A stretch of DNA of 64,000 nucleotides from Akkermansiaceae bacterium (GCA_024233085.1 JACKQC010000002.1:186001-250000), one strand, 5' to 3'. Counted from the stretch's first letter, positions 26,267 to 35,645 are shown. Notes: generated from the letters alone by a model not told the origin. Translations and numbers: made by a program.

Positions 26267-26292
26267 GGTCGGTGACCGAACCCTGTCTGGTC
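26267..26292. repeat. REP-like inverted pair, locus E, right part
   Basis: GGTC (26267-26270), spacer ggt, then CCT unit gaccgaaccctgtctggtc at 26274-26292. Joined to 24934-24952 after removing the IS and one 11-bp flank, it restores the standard 41-bp inverted pair. It lies between convergent genes. Confidence 0.85.
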
Positions 26293-26302
26293 GAAACTTG
26301 CG

Positions 26303-27760
26303 TCAGGGCGTTTTCTCAAAACGGAAGCCGTAGACTTTCGCCCGCGCGCCGGAGAATTGCACGGTCACCGTTTTGCCGCGCAGACTGGCCAGACTGGCGC
26401 CGGATTTCCAGGCGATCTCGGCCGAGGTGGCATTTCCCTGAAATGGTACCGCATCCTCCAGCCCGAACCCCGGGATGGCCTGACCGGATTCATCAGCCAA
26501 CCCGGTCCGCAGCAGACCGAGGGCGCCAGTGTCCGCGTTCAATCGCAGCGAAGTCCCGTCGACCGGGACCGGCCGAGTGCTGGCCTTGCCGCCGGTGAGA
26601 TCGAAGTCCGCCGAGACGAAACCGTCGATCCGCTGCACGAAGCGGTAAACCACGCCGTCGGTCTGGCGCTTCCGCTCCGCGACATCGCCGTGCCGGGATC
26701 GAAAGCCGGTGCCGTATTGCCAGATTTCCTCGCCCCGCACGATCAAGCCGGGGCCGATGAACATCATGTTGGCGTTTTCGGTGCCGGGAAATCCGGGCGC
26801 GGCATAGGACGCGCGATCGTAGCGGTGCCAGGTCATGCCGTCGCGGCTGCCGACGCACTGTACTTCGAGCCGCCCATCGCCTCGGGATTTTTCCCGCTGG
26901 AAAAAGGAGGGGAACCCCACCAGCCAACGCGGGTCGGGCGGATAGGGCGCGATCGAATTCGTATAGACGTCGCTGTTTTCCGGGTCGGTCGCGTCGGTAG
27001 CCAGCACAGTGGGAAACTCATCGCCGATCACCGCGACCTTGTCCTTTCCCCAGAGTCGTCGGCTGTCTTCGGAGGGGCGGATGGGCAGGGGAGTCGTCAA
27101 ATCGGGCGCCATCGCCCGGACCACGGTGCGGTAGAGGCTTCCATCGTCCCGCTTCGTCCAGCCACGAAGATAAACCGCCCATCCCGCCGCCGTGGGCTGG
27201 CGAAAGGCGATGGCCTGACTGTCGGCGCCGAAAGGGAGCCACGCCGTGTCGTCCTCCTTCCAATGCAGTCCGTCCGGCGAATGGAAGCGCACCATTCCTT
27301 TGGTGATCAGGTGCGTCAGGTATACGTAGCGCTCCTCGGGCGTGGTGGCCTGCTCGTCCCGATAGACGGCTCCCTCGAGCGAGGAGAGGCCGACGAGGTT
27401 GTTGTCCCGGCTTCCCTCATAGTCCACGATGCCCAGATTCGGCTTCTTCCAGGTCAGGCCGTCGGTCGATTCGGCATAGGCGACATTGGGCCGGTTCTTC
27501 GCGTCGCGGCAGATGTACCAGAGCCGCAGGGTGCCGGTTTCGGGATCGTCCAGCACCGTGAGGTAGAAGCTGATCATCAGCTTCTCCCATGGCTTGTCGG
27601 CGCGGATCACGACCTCCCGGCGTTGCGGCGGATTGACCCGCAGTTGGACGCCTTCTGACTCGGTCAGGAACGCGGGATCCAGAAAGAGATGCCGGACCGG
27701 CGGGGCCGCTTCGAGCCTGAATGCAACCAGCAATAGGGTTAGAATGATCGCGAATCGCAT
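26303..27760 (-). CDS. Secreted five-bladed beta-propeller glycosidase-like protein
   Basis: 485 residues from the ATG at 27760, which opens a signal peptide (MRFAIILTLLLVAFRLEAAP). Repeating blocks of the type LRLWYICRD...VAYAESTDGLTWKKPNLG, RFHSPDGLHWKEDD, LEVQCVGSRDGMTWHRYDR are the S-x-DG-x-x-W signature of GH43/GH32-like propellers. The C-terminal part (about 390-485; FVSADFDLTGGKASTRPV...GKTVTVQFSGARAKVYGFRF) looks like a beta-sandwich. No catalytic triad can be assigned with confidence. The gene is divergent from the sulfatase gene, so together they may act on a sulfated glycan. The 3' end lies 10 bp from the REP/IS locus E. Confidence 0.82.
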   Translation of the reverse strand: MRFAIILTLLLVAFRLEAAPPVRHLFLDPAFLTESEGVQLRVNPPQRREVVIRADKPWEKLMISFYLTVLDDPETGTLRLWYICRDAKNRPNVAYAESTDGLTWKKPNLGIVDYEGSRDNNLVGLSSLEGAVYRDEQATTPEERYVYLTHLITKGMVRFHSPDGLHWKEDDTAWLPFGADSQAIAFRQPTAAGWAVYLRGWTKRDDGSLYRTVVRAMAPDLTTPLPIRPSEDSRRLWGKDKVAVIGDEFPTVLATDATDPENSDVYTNSIAPYPPDPRWLVGFPSFFQREKSRGDGRLEVQCVGSRDGMTWHRYDRASYAAPGFPGTENANMMFIGPGLIVRGEEIWQYGTGFRSRHGDVAERKRQTDGVVYRFVQRIDGFVSADFDLTGGKASTRPVPVDGTSLRLNADTGALGLLRTGLADESGQAIPGFGLEDAVPFQGNATSAEIAWKSGASLASLRGKTVTVQFSGARAKVYGFRFEKTP

Positions 27761-27789
27761 CGGAGGAAAGAAGGGCCTGAGTTCGAGTC

Positions 27790-27830
27790 GATGCAACAGG
27801 GTATCGCCTCCCACTCAACCCTGTTGGGCG
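27790..27830. repeat. REP-like inverted pair, locus F (degenerate)
   Basis: AGG unit gatgcaacagggtatcgcc at 27790-27808 (outer arms eroded, core caacaggg kept), spacer tcc, CCT unit cactcaaccctgttgggcg at 27812-27830. Spacing and total length are canonical. Unusually it sits between divergent gene starts. Confidence 0.75.
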
Positions 27831-27877
27831 CGTTGACGGGATCGACGGCCGGCGCGGTTCTTTGTAGGACTGGTCGG

Positions 27878-29497
27878 ATGAAACCGGACCGCGCTCGCTT
27901 CCTCGTTGTCTTTCTCGCCGCGTTCCACGCTTTTTTCCCATTCCGCCCGGTTCGCGCCACCGAGCGGCCGAATGTTCTGCTCATCGTCGCCGACGACCTC
28001 GGCTATTCCGATCTCGGATGTTATGGTGGGGAAATTCCCACGCCGAACCTCGACCGTCTCGCCGCCGAGGGAATGCGGTTTTCCCAATTCTACAATGCCG
28101 CCGTCTGCGTCACGACCCGGGCCGCGCTTTACACCGGGCTCTATCCGCGGCAGGGAGCGGGTGGCCCGCTCCGCGATAACATGCACACCCTGGGCGAGCG
28201 GCTTCGCTCGGCCGGTTACCGAACCGGGATGACGGGAAAATGGCACCTCGGCGCCGATCCCTCGCGGCAGCCGACCCAGCGCGGCTTCGACGAGTATTAC
28301 GGACTCCTCAGCGGCTGCTCCAGTTTCTTCGATCCGGCAAAGCCCGATCCGGATTTCTACAACGGCGGCCAGGTTCGCCCCTTCGCCCATAACGGAAAAC
28401 CCGTCACCGAGTTCCCCGCCGGCTTCCACGCGACCGACGCCTACACCGATCATGCCGTCGAGACGATCCGCCGCTTCGCCGAGTCGGGAAAAGCCGACGG
28501 GCGGCCCTTCTTCGTGAATCTCAACTACACCGCGCCCCATTTTCCACTCCACGCCCCGCCGGAAGACATCGCCCGCCACCGCGGCGCCTACGCGGATGGC
28601 TACGAGCCGCTCCGACGGCGTCGTTATGAACGGCTCGCCGCGCTCGGTTTGATTGATCCGAAGACCACGCCACTCTCGCCACCCGACCCGAAATCGGGCG
28701 ACTTCCGCTACGATTACGAAGTCGTGTCCTGGGACCGTCTCGATCCAGAGACCCGCGCCCGCGAGGAGGCGCGCATGGAAGTCTATGCCGCCATGGTGGA
28801 CCGGCTCGACCAGGGCATCGGCCGCGTTCTCGCCGCCCTGGAAATGGCGGGCGTGGCGGAGGACACACTCGTCTTCTTCCTGTCCGACAACGGCGGCTGC
28901 GCCAGTTGGCCGACCCCGGCGAAGGAGCCCGGGTTTTTCGCCTACAACGCGGGCATCCCGGTGGGTGATCCGCGCGGCTACGAATTCGTGGGGCGTTCGT
29001 GGGGCTGGGCGCAGAACGCCCCTTTCCGCAAGCACAAGGTCTGGGCCTACGAGGGCGGCATCCGCACGCCTTTGATCGCACGCTGGCCCGGCAGGATCGA
29101 GGCGGGCGCCATCGCCCGGCAGCCGGGTCATGTGGTCGATTTCATGCCCACTTTGTTGGAACTCGCCGGCGCCGACTACCCGGACGAGCGGGTGGGAAAG
29201 CCGGTCGCCGCGCCGATGGAGGGCCACAGCCTCGTCCCCATCCTTCGGGGAGAATCGCGTCCGCCCCCGGCGTTTTTCGCGTGGTCGCTCCAGGGCAGCC
29301 ATGCCTGGCGGGAGGGCGACTGGAAAATCGTCTGGAACCCGAGTCCGCCTCCGTCCCGGCGGCACTGGGAACTCTACGATCTCGCCGCCGACGGCTCCGA
29401 AACCCGCGACCGCGCCGCCGAGTTTCCCGACCGCGTCGAAGCCATGGGCGCCCGCTGGGAGGAATGGGCCGCCCGGGTCGGGGTGACCCGGGATTGA
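27878..29497 (+). CDS. Arylsulfatase-type sulfatase, exported
   Basis: 539 residues from the ATG at 27878; reading upstream would run into the REP-like repeat. A hydrophobic signal is at about 8-24. The metal site begins with LLIVADDLGYSDLGCYGG (Asp39-Asp40). The formylglycine-type signature is CVTTRAALYTG with Cys77 as the residue to be converted, followed by GYRTGMTGKWHLG. Later ligands include FFLSDNGG. The C-terminus has WKIVWNP and LYDLAADGSETRD, as in family S1 enzymes. Length is typical. Formylglycine formation requires a maturase not in this window. Probable substrate is a sulfated polysaccharide, judged from the divergent glycosidase-like neighbour. Confidence 0.93.
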   Translation: MKPDRARFLVVFLAAFHAFFPFRPVRATERPNVLLIVADDLGYSDLGCYGGEIPTPNLDRLAAEGMRFSQFYNAAVCVTTRAALYTGLYPRQGAGGPLRDNMHTLGERLRSAGYRTGMTGKWHLGADPSRQPTQRGFDEYYGLLSGCSSFFDPAKPDPDFYNGGQVRPFAHNGKPVTEFPAGFHATDAYTDHAVETIRRFAESGKADGRPFFVNLNYTAPHFPLHAPPEDIARHRGAYADGYEPLRRRRYERLAALGLIDPKTTPLSPPDPKSGDFRYDYEVVSWDRLDPETRAREEARMEVYAAMVDRLDQGIGRVLAALEMAGVAEDTLVFFLSDNGGCASWPTPAKEPGFFAYNAGIPVGDPRGYEFVGRSWGWAQNAPFRKHKVWAYEGGIRTPLIARWPGRIEAGAIARQPGHVVDFMPTLLELAGADYPDERVGKPVAAPMEGHSLVPILRGESRPPPAFFAWSLQGSHAWREGDWKIVWNPSPPPSRRHWELYDLAADGSETRDRAAEFPDRVEAMGARWEEWAARVGVTRD

Positions 29498-29611
29498 ACT
29501 GGCTTTTTGGGATCGGCCCCTCACCGCATTCGACGCTTGTGGAAGGATCGCTTTTGGGTTGATTGCGACCAGGCATCCGTTGGGTCCGGCGATTTTTCTT
29601 CGTTTTTCTTC

Positions 29612-30979
29612 ATGTTTTTTCAAAACCTCGCCCGCGGCATCGACATCGGCGCCCATTCCTACCTGCTCGACCTCGACGGCGTGCGCGTCGTGCTGGACGC
29701 CGGCACCCATCCGAAAATCGACGGCCTCGGCACGCTGCCCGACTTTTCGCGGCTGGACGGGATCGACCTGGACGCCATCCTCGTCACCCACGCCCATCTC
29801 GACCACATGGGCGCTCTGCCGGTGCTGTGCCGGGAACACCCCGAAGCGCTTGTCGCCCTGACTCCGGAAACGCTCGCCCTCGGCGCGGCCATGCTTCACA
29901 ACTCGGTGAACGTGATGGAAGCCCAGCGCCAGGAACTCGGCGTGATGGCCTACCCTCTCTACACCCACCGCGAACTCGACGGGATGGAACCGATGTGGCT
30001 CCCCCGGCCCTTCGGCCGGGCGTTTTCGATCGGTGACGACCGTGGGGAGACGGCGGAAGCGGTCCTGTTTCCCGCCGGCCACGTGCTCGGCGCGGCGGGT
30101 GTTCGGCTGCGGAGAAACGGAAAGACGATTTTCTACACGGGCGATGTGCATTTCGAGGAACAGTCACTGGTCGCGGCCGCCGACTTCCCCGACGAACCGG
30201 TCGATGTGCTGATCCTCGAATCCACCCGCGGCGATTCCGCCCGGTCGCCCGGCTACACCCGCGAAGCCGAAACGGCGCGGCTCGCGGACGGCATCCGCCA
30301 CGCTCTCGCCGGGGGCGGCTCGGTGACGATCCCGGTTTTCGCGCTCGGCAAGACGCAGGAACTGCTGGCCATGTTGCTAAGCATGATGCGGCGCGGACAG
30401 TTGCCGCCCACTCCCGTGCAAATCGGCGGCCTGAGCACCAAGATGACGGCGATTCACGACGAATTCGCCTCCCGAAGCCGGCGCCTGTTGCCGGGCTTTC
30501 GATTTCTCGACGACTTTCCCGATCTTTGGTCTCCCCGCCGCCGCACCCGGGAAATCGAGCACGCCCCGGGCCGGATCTACGCTCTGTCGAGCGGCATGAT
30601 GACCGAAAACACCCTCTCGAACGGTTTCGCGCGAAAAGTGGTGGGCGACCCGCGCAACGCGCTGTTTTTCATCGGCTATGCCGATCCCGACTCACCCGCC
30701 GGCCGGGTGCTCGCGGCCAAGCCGGGCGACAAGGTGTCCTTCGACGCCCGCGATCCGGATTCGGCGCGGACGATTCGCTGCGAGGTGGACAAATTCGACT
30801 TCAGCGGGCACGCCCCGCGCGAGCAATTGGTGGAATTCGCCGTGAAAGTCCGGCCTTCGCGGATCATTCTGGTCCACGGAGACGAAGCGGCGCGGCAATG
30901 GTTGAAAACCGCGATCGAATCGGCCCTCCCCGGTTGCCAAGTGGCCATACCCGAGGCGGGAGAGCGGATCGATTTTTGA
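29612..30979 (+). CDS. Beta-CASP metallo-beta-lactamase-fold ribonuclease
   Basis: 455 residues from the ATG at 29612, where homology starts. The metal-binding motif is THAHLDHMG (His60, His62, Asp64, His65), with further ligands in AGHVLGA and YTGDVHFEEQ. The beta-CASP domain has motif A VDVLILESTRGDSAR, GSVTIPVFALGKTQELL, and the final segment FDFSGHAPREQLVEF plus ILVHGDEAARQWL (motifs B and C). This is the YSH1/CPSF73-like group found in many bacteria and archaea, acting on RNA ends or internal sites. It stands alone, with 114 bp before it and the convergent lpxD after it. Confidence 0.9.
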   Translation: MFFQNLARGIDIGAHSYLLDLDGVRVVLDAGTHPKIDGLGTLPDFSRLDGIDLDAILVTHAHLDHMGALPVLCREHPEALVALTPETLALGAAMLHNSVNVMEAQRQELGVMAYPLYTHRELDGMEPMWLPRPFGRAFSIGDDRGETAEAVLFPAGHVLGAAGVRLRRNGKTIFYTGDVHFEEQSLVAAADFPDEPVDVLILESTRGDSARSPGYTREAETARLADGIRHALAGGGSVTIPVFALGKTQELLAMLLSMMRRGQLPPTPVQIGGLSTKMTAIHDEFASRSRRLLPGFRFLDDFPDLWSPRRRTREIEHAPGRIYALSSGMMTENTLSNGFARKVVGDPRNALFFIGYADPDSPAGRVLAAKPGDKVSFDARDPDSARTIRCEVDKFDFSGHAPREQLVEFAVKVRPSRIILVHGDEAARQWLKTAIESALPGCQVAIPEAGERIDF

Positions 30980-31001
30980 CGAGAATCGGGCGGTGACGAT
31001 T

Positions 31002-32054
31002 TCAGTCATCCTTCGAGCCGGCGCCGGCTTCGTCCAGCCGTTTTTCCAAGGCTCGAATCCGATCATAGAAACGGCCGAGTTTTTTCTGCAACATCTGCTG
31101 GCGCAGGGTCTCCTTCATCGGAGCGGCGGGATAGCCGAAGACGGTGAGGCCGGAGGGAACATTCGCGATGACGCCGGAGCGTCCGCCGAGCACGGCGCGA
31201 TCGCCGATCTCCAGGTGCCCGGCGATGCCGGACTGCGCGGCGATGGTAACGTAATCGCCAATGCGGGCGCTGCCGCTGATGCCGGTCTGGGCCACGACGA
31301 TACAGTGTTTCCCGATCACGACGTTGTGGGCGATCTGGCAAAGGTTGTCGATCTTGGTGCCCTCGCCGATCACCGTCTCGCCAAAGCGGGCGCGGTCGAT
31401 GGTGGTGTTGGCGCCGACTTCCACGTCGGCACCGAGCCGGACGATGCCGAGCTGCTCGATCTTCACGTGGCGGCCGTCCTGAAATTCGTAGCCAAATCCG
31501 TCGCCGCCGATGACGACACCGTCGAAAAGCAGCACACGATCGCCCAGGATGGAGCCTTCTCGAACGGTGACGTTCGCGCCGATGACGCAGTCGCGGCCGA
31601 TCCGGGCTCCTTCCCCGATGACCGCGCAGGGACCGACCCGGGTGCCGTCACCGATCCAGACCCCGGCTTCGACGACCGCGTTGGCGGCGATCGAGACTTT
31701 TTCGGGATCGAACCGGACCTCGTCCCCCGACACGGAGGCATCGGGATGCACTCCCGGCCGAAAGGGAGGTTTCGGGGCGCCGTATTTCCGAACAAGCCGG
31801 TCGAAGGCGGTGACCGGGTTCTCCACCCGGATCAGCGCGGTATCGGCCGGCGCCTCGATCTCCGCCCGGGGAACGAGGACGGCTCCGGCGCGGGTGGCGG
31901 CCAGATCCTTGGCGTACTTCTCGTTCCCGTAGAAGGAAACGTCCGTCTGTCGGGCATCGCGCAGGGCGGCAATGCCGGAAAAAACAGCGGCGGCGTCGCC
32001 ACGGAGAAGCTCTCCATCGACGAGCGCCGCCAGATCCGAAAGCGTGATCTCCAC
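31002..32054 (-). CDS. lpxD: UDP-3-O-acylglucosamine N-acyltransferase LpxD
   Basis: 350 residues from a GTG at 32054. This start is chosen because the family N-terminus begins at about EITLSDLAALVDGEL; an ATG further upstream would add a Pro/Arg-rich run overlapping ompH. GAGAAAG just upstream may serve as ribosome-binding site. It adds the second N-linked acyl chain in lipid A synthesis. The N-terminal uridine-binding domain contains VSFYGNEKYAKDL. Left-handed beta-helix hexapeptides follow (IGDGTRVGPCAVIGEGARIG). GGDGFGYEFQDGRHVKIEQLG carries the expected catalytic region, with the active His in CQIAHNVVIG. It follows ompH by 7 bp, in the classic bamA-ompH-lpxD order. Confidence 0.94.
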   Translation of the reverse strand: MEITLSDLAALVDGELLRGDAAAVFSGIAALRDARQTDVSFYGNEKYAKDLAATRAGAVLVPRAEIEAPADTALIRVENPVTAFDRLVRKYGAPKPPFRPGVHPDASVSGDEVRFDPEKVSIAANAVVEAGVWIGDGTRVGPCAVIGEGARIGRDCVIGANVTVREGSILGDRVLLFDGVVIGGDGFGYEFQDGRHVKIEQLGIVRLGADVEVGANTTIDRARFGETVIGEGTKIDNLCQIAHNVVIGKHCIVVAQTGISGSARIGDYVTIAAQSGIAGHLEIGDRAVLGGRSGVIANVPSGLTVFGYPAAPMKETLRQQMLQKKLGRFYDRIRALEKRLDEAGAGSKDD

Positions 32055-32061
32055 CGCTTTC

Positions 32062-32703
32062 TCAATTACCGCTTTCGCCCGTGCTGGGGGCGGCCGGAGC
32101 CGCGGGCGCCGCGGCGGCCGGCGGGGCATCCTTGTTCAGGGCGGCGACGACGGATCCGGTGACGTCGGGCACGTTTTTGGAGGTGAAGACGATGACCTTG
32201 TTTGCCTTGGGCAGGAAGGACTTGTCGAACACGAGGTCGAGTCCCTGTTGCGTGGTCGCGGCGTCCACCTGTTCGCGGACGAGTTCCACGAGCGAGGTTT
32301 CCATTTTCTGGCGCGCCTCGAGAATTTCGGCGCGGATCTTCTGCTCGGCGGCGGCGATTTCCTGGCCTTTGGCGGCGCGTTCCTGAAGAACCTGCTGAAG
32401 CTCGCCCAGCGCCTGCTGTCGGGGTTCGGCACCGAGGGAGGTGTCGCGGGCTCTGGCGTCGAGTTCGGCGGCTTTCTTGGTCATGGACTCGTAGTCGGCG
32501 CGCCGGCCGTCCAGTTCCTTGGTTTTCTCCGTGGCGAGATCGGTGACCTTTTTCAACTCGATCGGCGTTTTGTAGAACTGATTCAGGCATTCCTGCATGT
32601 CGACCACGCCGATTTTGATGTTCTGAGCATCGGCCGGCATCGAAACGCCAAGCAGCAGGGCGCCGGTCAGGAGGGCGATGGGAAAAATGTGTCGGGTTTT
32701 CAT
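32062..32703 (-). CDS. OmpH/Skp-family periplasmic chaperone
   Basis: 213 residues from the ATG at 32703. Signal peptide MKTRHIFPIALLTGALLLGVSMPADA is followed by IKIGVVDMQECLNQFYKT, the conserved Skp beta-strand start. Residues about 55-150 form a charged coiled coil (KKVTDLATEKTKEL...AEQKIRAEILEARQKMETSLVEL). The core ends with LDLVFDKSFLPKANKVIVFTSKNVPDVT, then an Ala/Pro-rich tail. Skp-like proteins hold unfolded outer-membrane proteins for the BAM complex. The gene lies between bamA and lpxD on the same strand, as in many Gram-negatives. Confidence 0.92.
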   Translation of the reverse strand: MKTRHIFPIALLTGALLLGVSMPADAQNIKIGVVDMQECLNQFYKTPIELKKVTDLATEKTKELDGRRADYESMTKKAAELDARARDTSLGAEPRQQALGELQQVLQERAAKGQEIAAAEQKIRAEILEARQKMETSLVELVREQVDAATTQQGLDLVFDKSFLPKANKVIVFTSKNVPDVTGSVVAALNKDAPPAAAAPAAPAAPSTGESGN

Positions 32704-32895
32704 GACTGAGGATAGATCGGGGAGGGCTCGAGGCTCTGGGTGTTTGTCTGAAGGGAGGTAAGTAAGGGAAACGGAAGGGATGGGGCAAATGCGGTGATGC
32801 GGCCGATCACCCGCCCGGCGGTCCGAAAACCGGGCTGGCAACGAAAACAGATTTCCCGCAAAACGCAAACGCTTCCGGCGGCACGATTCTTAGAA

Positions 32896-32936
32896 AGCCT
32901 GTCGAAAAACCCGGCAAAGGGCGTTTTCAACAGGCT
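32896..32936 (-). terminator. Hairpin between bamA and ompH (terminator or attenuator)
   Basis: Thirteen bases after the bamA stop, on the minus strand, arms agcctgttgaaaacgccc and gggtttttcgacaggct form a long stem (one G-T pair and one bulge) around a short loop, followed by TTTCT. The T-tract is weak, so partial termination or RNA processing before ompH is as likely as full termination. Confidence 0.55.
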
Positions 32937-32948
32937 TCCGGGCCGGAC

Positions 32949-35249
32949 TCAGAACTGATATCCGATCGTGAAGTTGAAGCGGCCACCGTCGTCGTTGAAC
33001 TGGTCCGCGTCGATCGGAATCCCGTAGTCGAGTTTGACCGGGGCGCCGCCGAGGATGAAGAGGCGCAGGCCGAAACCGAAGTCGGAATTCACGCCGCCGC
33101 CTTCGGTGCCGGGACCGCCGCTCACTTCACCCATGTCGTAGAACAGCGCGCCGCGAATCTTCGGCACGATGGGGAAGGTGTATTCGGCGGACAGGAACCA
33201 CATCTCGTCACCGCCGAGGGGCTCACCGTTTTCGTCCTTGGGACCGACGTCGCGATAGTCGAAGCCGCGCATCGTGTTCGCCCCGCCGAGGAACTGGCGG
33301 GTGAAGATGTGGTCGGCGCCGCTGACATTCGCGTATTTGCCCTGCACGCTCAGGATGGTGTCCCAAGGCAGGAGGAAGTGCTGGGACGCGGAGGCCGAGA
33401 AGGTCGTGGCGTCGACATCGCCACCAATCCCCTGCTCGACGCCGCCGCTGAGGCGGTGGCCTTCGCGGGGCAGGTAAACGCTGTCGCGGGTGTCGTGAAC
33501 CAGATCGAGGCTGATCGGGATGTAGGTGAAGCTGCCCTCCTCGGCCATGAGCGCCTCGGACGCGTTGTTGTCCACCGACAGGTCGATGTTCTGCGGCTTG
33601 ACCTCCAGATTGCCGTAGGCGAATTCACCCAGAGGCTTGCGAAGCGAGACGGCTCCGCCGATTTCGGTCTGGTCGTAGTAGTCGCTGAGGAAAAGCAGGT
33701 CGCGATAGAAGAACTCGCCCGTCAGCGCGAGACGCTTGCCCATGAACCACGGCTCGGTGAGGGCGATGCTGAAATCCTTGCGGCGGGTCCCGACGCGGGC
33801 GCCAACGCGGAAACGCTGCCCGGCCCCGGTAAGGGACGGCCAGTTGGTGATGTCGAAATTGGTCTGGGAAACTTCGACAAAGCCCACCAAGTCGTCGATG
33901 GAGCTGAACCCGGCGCCGAAGTTGATGGTGCCGGTCGGTTTCTCGGTCACAGTGATGACCAGATCCTTCTCGTTGACATAGGAACCAGTGTCGACGGGCA
34001 TCACGTCCACCGTGGCGAAGTAATTGAGGTTCATCAGGCGGTTGCGCGAGGCCTCGATCGCCCCGGTGTCGAAGGGTTGGCCGGGCGCGACGGCAAGCTC
34101 GCGGCGAATGACGCGGTCGAGCGTCTTGGTGTTCCCCTCGACGTGGATCTGGCCGATGGTGTAGGAGGAGCCCTCGTCGACGAGGTAGGAAACTCGGACG
34201 GCGTTCGGACCGGCGGGATCGAGCTTGGGCGTCACCCGGGCATCGGCATATCCCTTGGCGCCGTACTGGTCCTGAATCAGCTTGATGTCGTCCTTCAGCG
34301 CCTGGCCGGAGTAGTCGCCACCGGTGCGGACCTTCAGGTAGGGGCTCAGATCGTTCTGAAGGGAGATGGACTTGACCCCCTCGACGGACACCGAGGCGAT
34401 CCGGTAGGCGGTGCCTTCGTCGATGGTGATGACCAGATCGACGCTCTGTCCGTCGGCGGCGCGCACGCGACTGACGTTGACGACGTGGGCGTTGAGATAA
34501 CCGGCGTTCTGGTAGTAGTCCTCGATGGCGCGGACGTCTTCCTCCAGATTGCTGTCGTCCATCCGGCCCGCTTTGCGGAATGGATTGAGCACGCTCTTGG
34601 GGCGCTGCTCCATCTGCTGGCGCAATTTCGCGGAGGAGAAGACCGAATTGCCGACAAAGGTGACGTTGCGCAGAACGGCCTGGCCCCCTTCGTTGATCTT
34701 GTAGGTCACCGTCGAGAGACCCTGCCGATCGGGGGCGGAAACGCTGTAGCTGACAGTGGCGTCCGGATAGCCGCGCTTGCGGTAGAGATCCTGGATTTTC
34801 TGCTGTCCTTCACGGATGGCCGCCTCGTCGATGGAACGGTTGAACTTGAGATTGGCCGCGTTTTCGAGCTTGTCGGTGGTCAGGACGGAATTCCCGGTGA
34901 AGGCCACCCCTCCGAGGATGGAGCGCGTCTGCACGACGAGCAGCAGCTTCACGCCGCCGGAGACGGGCTTGGAGAGGACGCGGATGTTTTCGATCTCGCC
35001 GGTGGCGTAGAGATTTTTGATATCCTCGTCGATCTGCGCCGCCGACATGGGCTGGCCGACCTTGGTGGACATCTGGGCGAGAATGCGCTCCTTCGAGACC
35101 GCGGCGTTCCCGACGTATTGAACGTCGATCTCCCGGACGATTTTCTCTCCCTGCGCGAGGCTTGAGGGGGTGAAGGCGAGGGCCGTCAGCGCCGCGGCGC
35201 CGATGAGACAATACCCGGTCACTCGCGTGGCAAGTTTAATGAGGTTCAT
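32949..35249 (-). CDS. bamA: Outer membrane protein assembly factor BamA
   Basis: 766 residues from the ATG at 35249, which opens a signal peptide (YCLIGAAALTALAFTPSSLAQ). Residues about 35-430 comprise the POTRA repeats: IVREIDVQYVGNAAVSKERI, GGVAFTGNSVLTTDKL, LRNVTFVGNSVFSSAKL, RIASVSVEGVKSISL and YTIGQIHVEGNTKTLDRVI, so five copies can be counted. The C-terminal half is the 16-strand barrel with KRLALTGEFFYRDLLF, FLGGANTMRGFDYRDVGP (the VRGF/Y lid-loop motif) and a terminal aromatic signature FTIGYQF. It is the essential insertase for outer membrane proteins. The ompH-like and lpxD genes follow. Confidence 0.96.
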   Translation of the reverse strand: MNLIKLATRVTGYCLIGAAALTALAFTPSSLAQGEKIVREIDVQYVGNAAVSKERILAQMSTKVGQPMSAAQIDEDIKNLYATGEIENIRVLSKPVSGGVKLLLVVQTRSILGGVAFTGNSVLTTDKLENAANLKFNRSIDEAAIREGQQKIQDLYRKRGYPDATVSYSVSAPDRQGLSTVTYKINEGGQAVLRNVTFVGNSVFSSAKLRQQMEQRPKSVLNPFRKAGRMDDSNLEEDVRAIEDYYQNAGYLNAHVVNVSRVRAADGQSVDLVITIDEGTAYRIASVSVEGVKSISLQNDLSPYLKVRTGGDYSGQALKDDIKLIQDQYGAKGYADARVTPKLDPAGPNAVRVSYLVDEGSSYTIGQIHVEGNTKTLDRVIRRELAVAPGQPFDTGAIEASRNRLMNLNYFATVDVMPVDTGSYVNEKDLVITVTEKPTGTINFGAGFSSIDDLVGFVEVSQTNFDITNWPSLTGAGQRFRVGARVGTRRKDFSIALTEPWFMGKRLALTGEFFYRDLLFLSDYYDQTEIGGAVSLRKPLGEFAYGNLEVKPQNIDLSVDNNASEALMAEEGSFTYIPISLDLVHDTRDSVYLPREGHRLSGGVEQGIGGDVDATTFSASASQHFLLPWDTILSVQGKYANVSGADHIFTRQFLGGANTMRGFDYRDVGPKDENGEPLGGDEMWFLSAEYTFPIVPKIRGALFYDMGEVSGGPGTEGGGVNSDFGFGLRLFILGGAPVKLDYGIPIDADQFNDDGGRFNFTIGYQF

Positions 35250-35645
35250 GCAGAGAAGAAATCTGTTTGCGGTTGTGTGGTCGGAATCGAAATCGGAGGC
35301 GCCCTCTCCCGATTGAGGCGCTTCCTTTTCGGGAAAGTTTACCCTCGCGTCAAGACGGAAATTTGCAACCTGAAAGCCAAAGTATTCAAGATTTCCAAAG
35401 CGCTGGTTTCTCACATGTTTCGCCGACCCGTTTCCCGCCATTCCAACCCGGAAGCCGGAGATGACGAAAGAAAGTTCGACGATGTTAAATTCTCGGATAA
35501 ATTAATCGCTCGATGCCCTCCTGAATTTCACCTTTCGAATCATCCCGCCACGCATCTTCGCCGCGCGACCGCATTTTCGCCTTCCCGAGAGCCCGAATTG
35601 GCCGCCTTATCGCACGTTTCATCTCATTGTTCAACTCCGGATTCC
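35250..35645. other. Divergent intergenic region bamA/ruvB
   Basis: 396 bp separating bamA (minus) and ruvB (plus). It is less GC-rich than its surroundings, notably at about 35481-35515 (gatgttaaattctcggataa and the following aattaat). An open frame runs through it into ruvB, but its codon use is unlike the gene and it has no homology to RuvB. It most probably carries both promoters; none could be placed with confidence. Confidence 0.5.

Noticed and set aside
35277..35645. N-terminal extension of RuvB
   Set aside because: It would make the protein about 120 residues too long, is A/T-rich and lacks any RuvB similarity.
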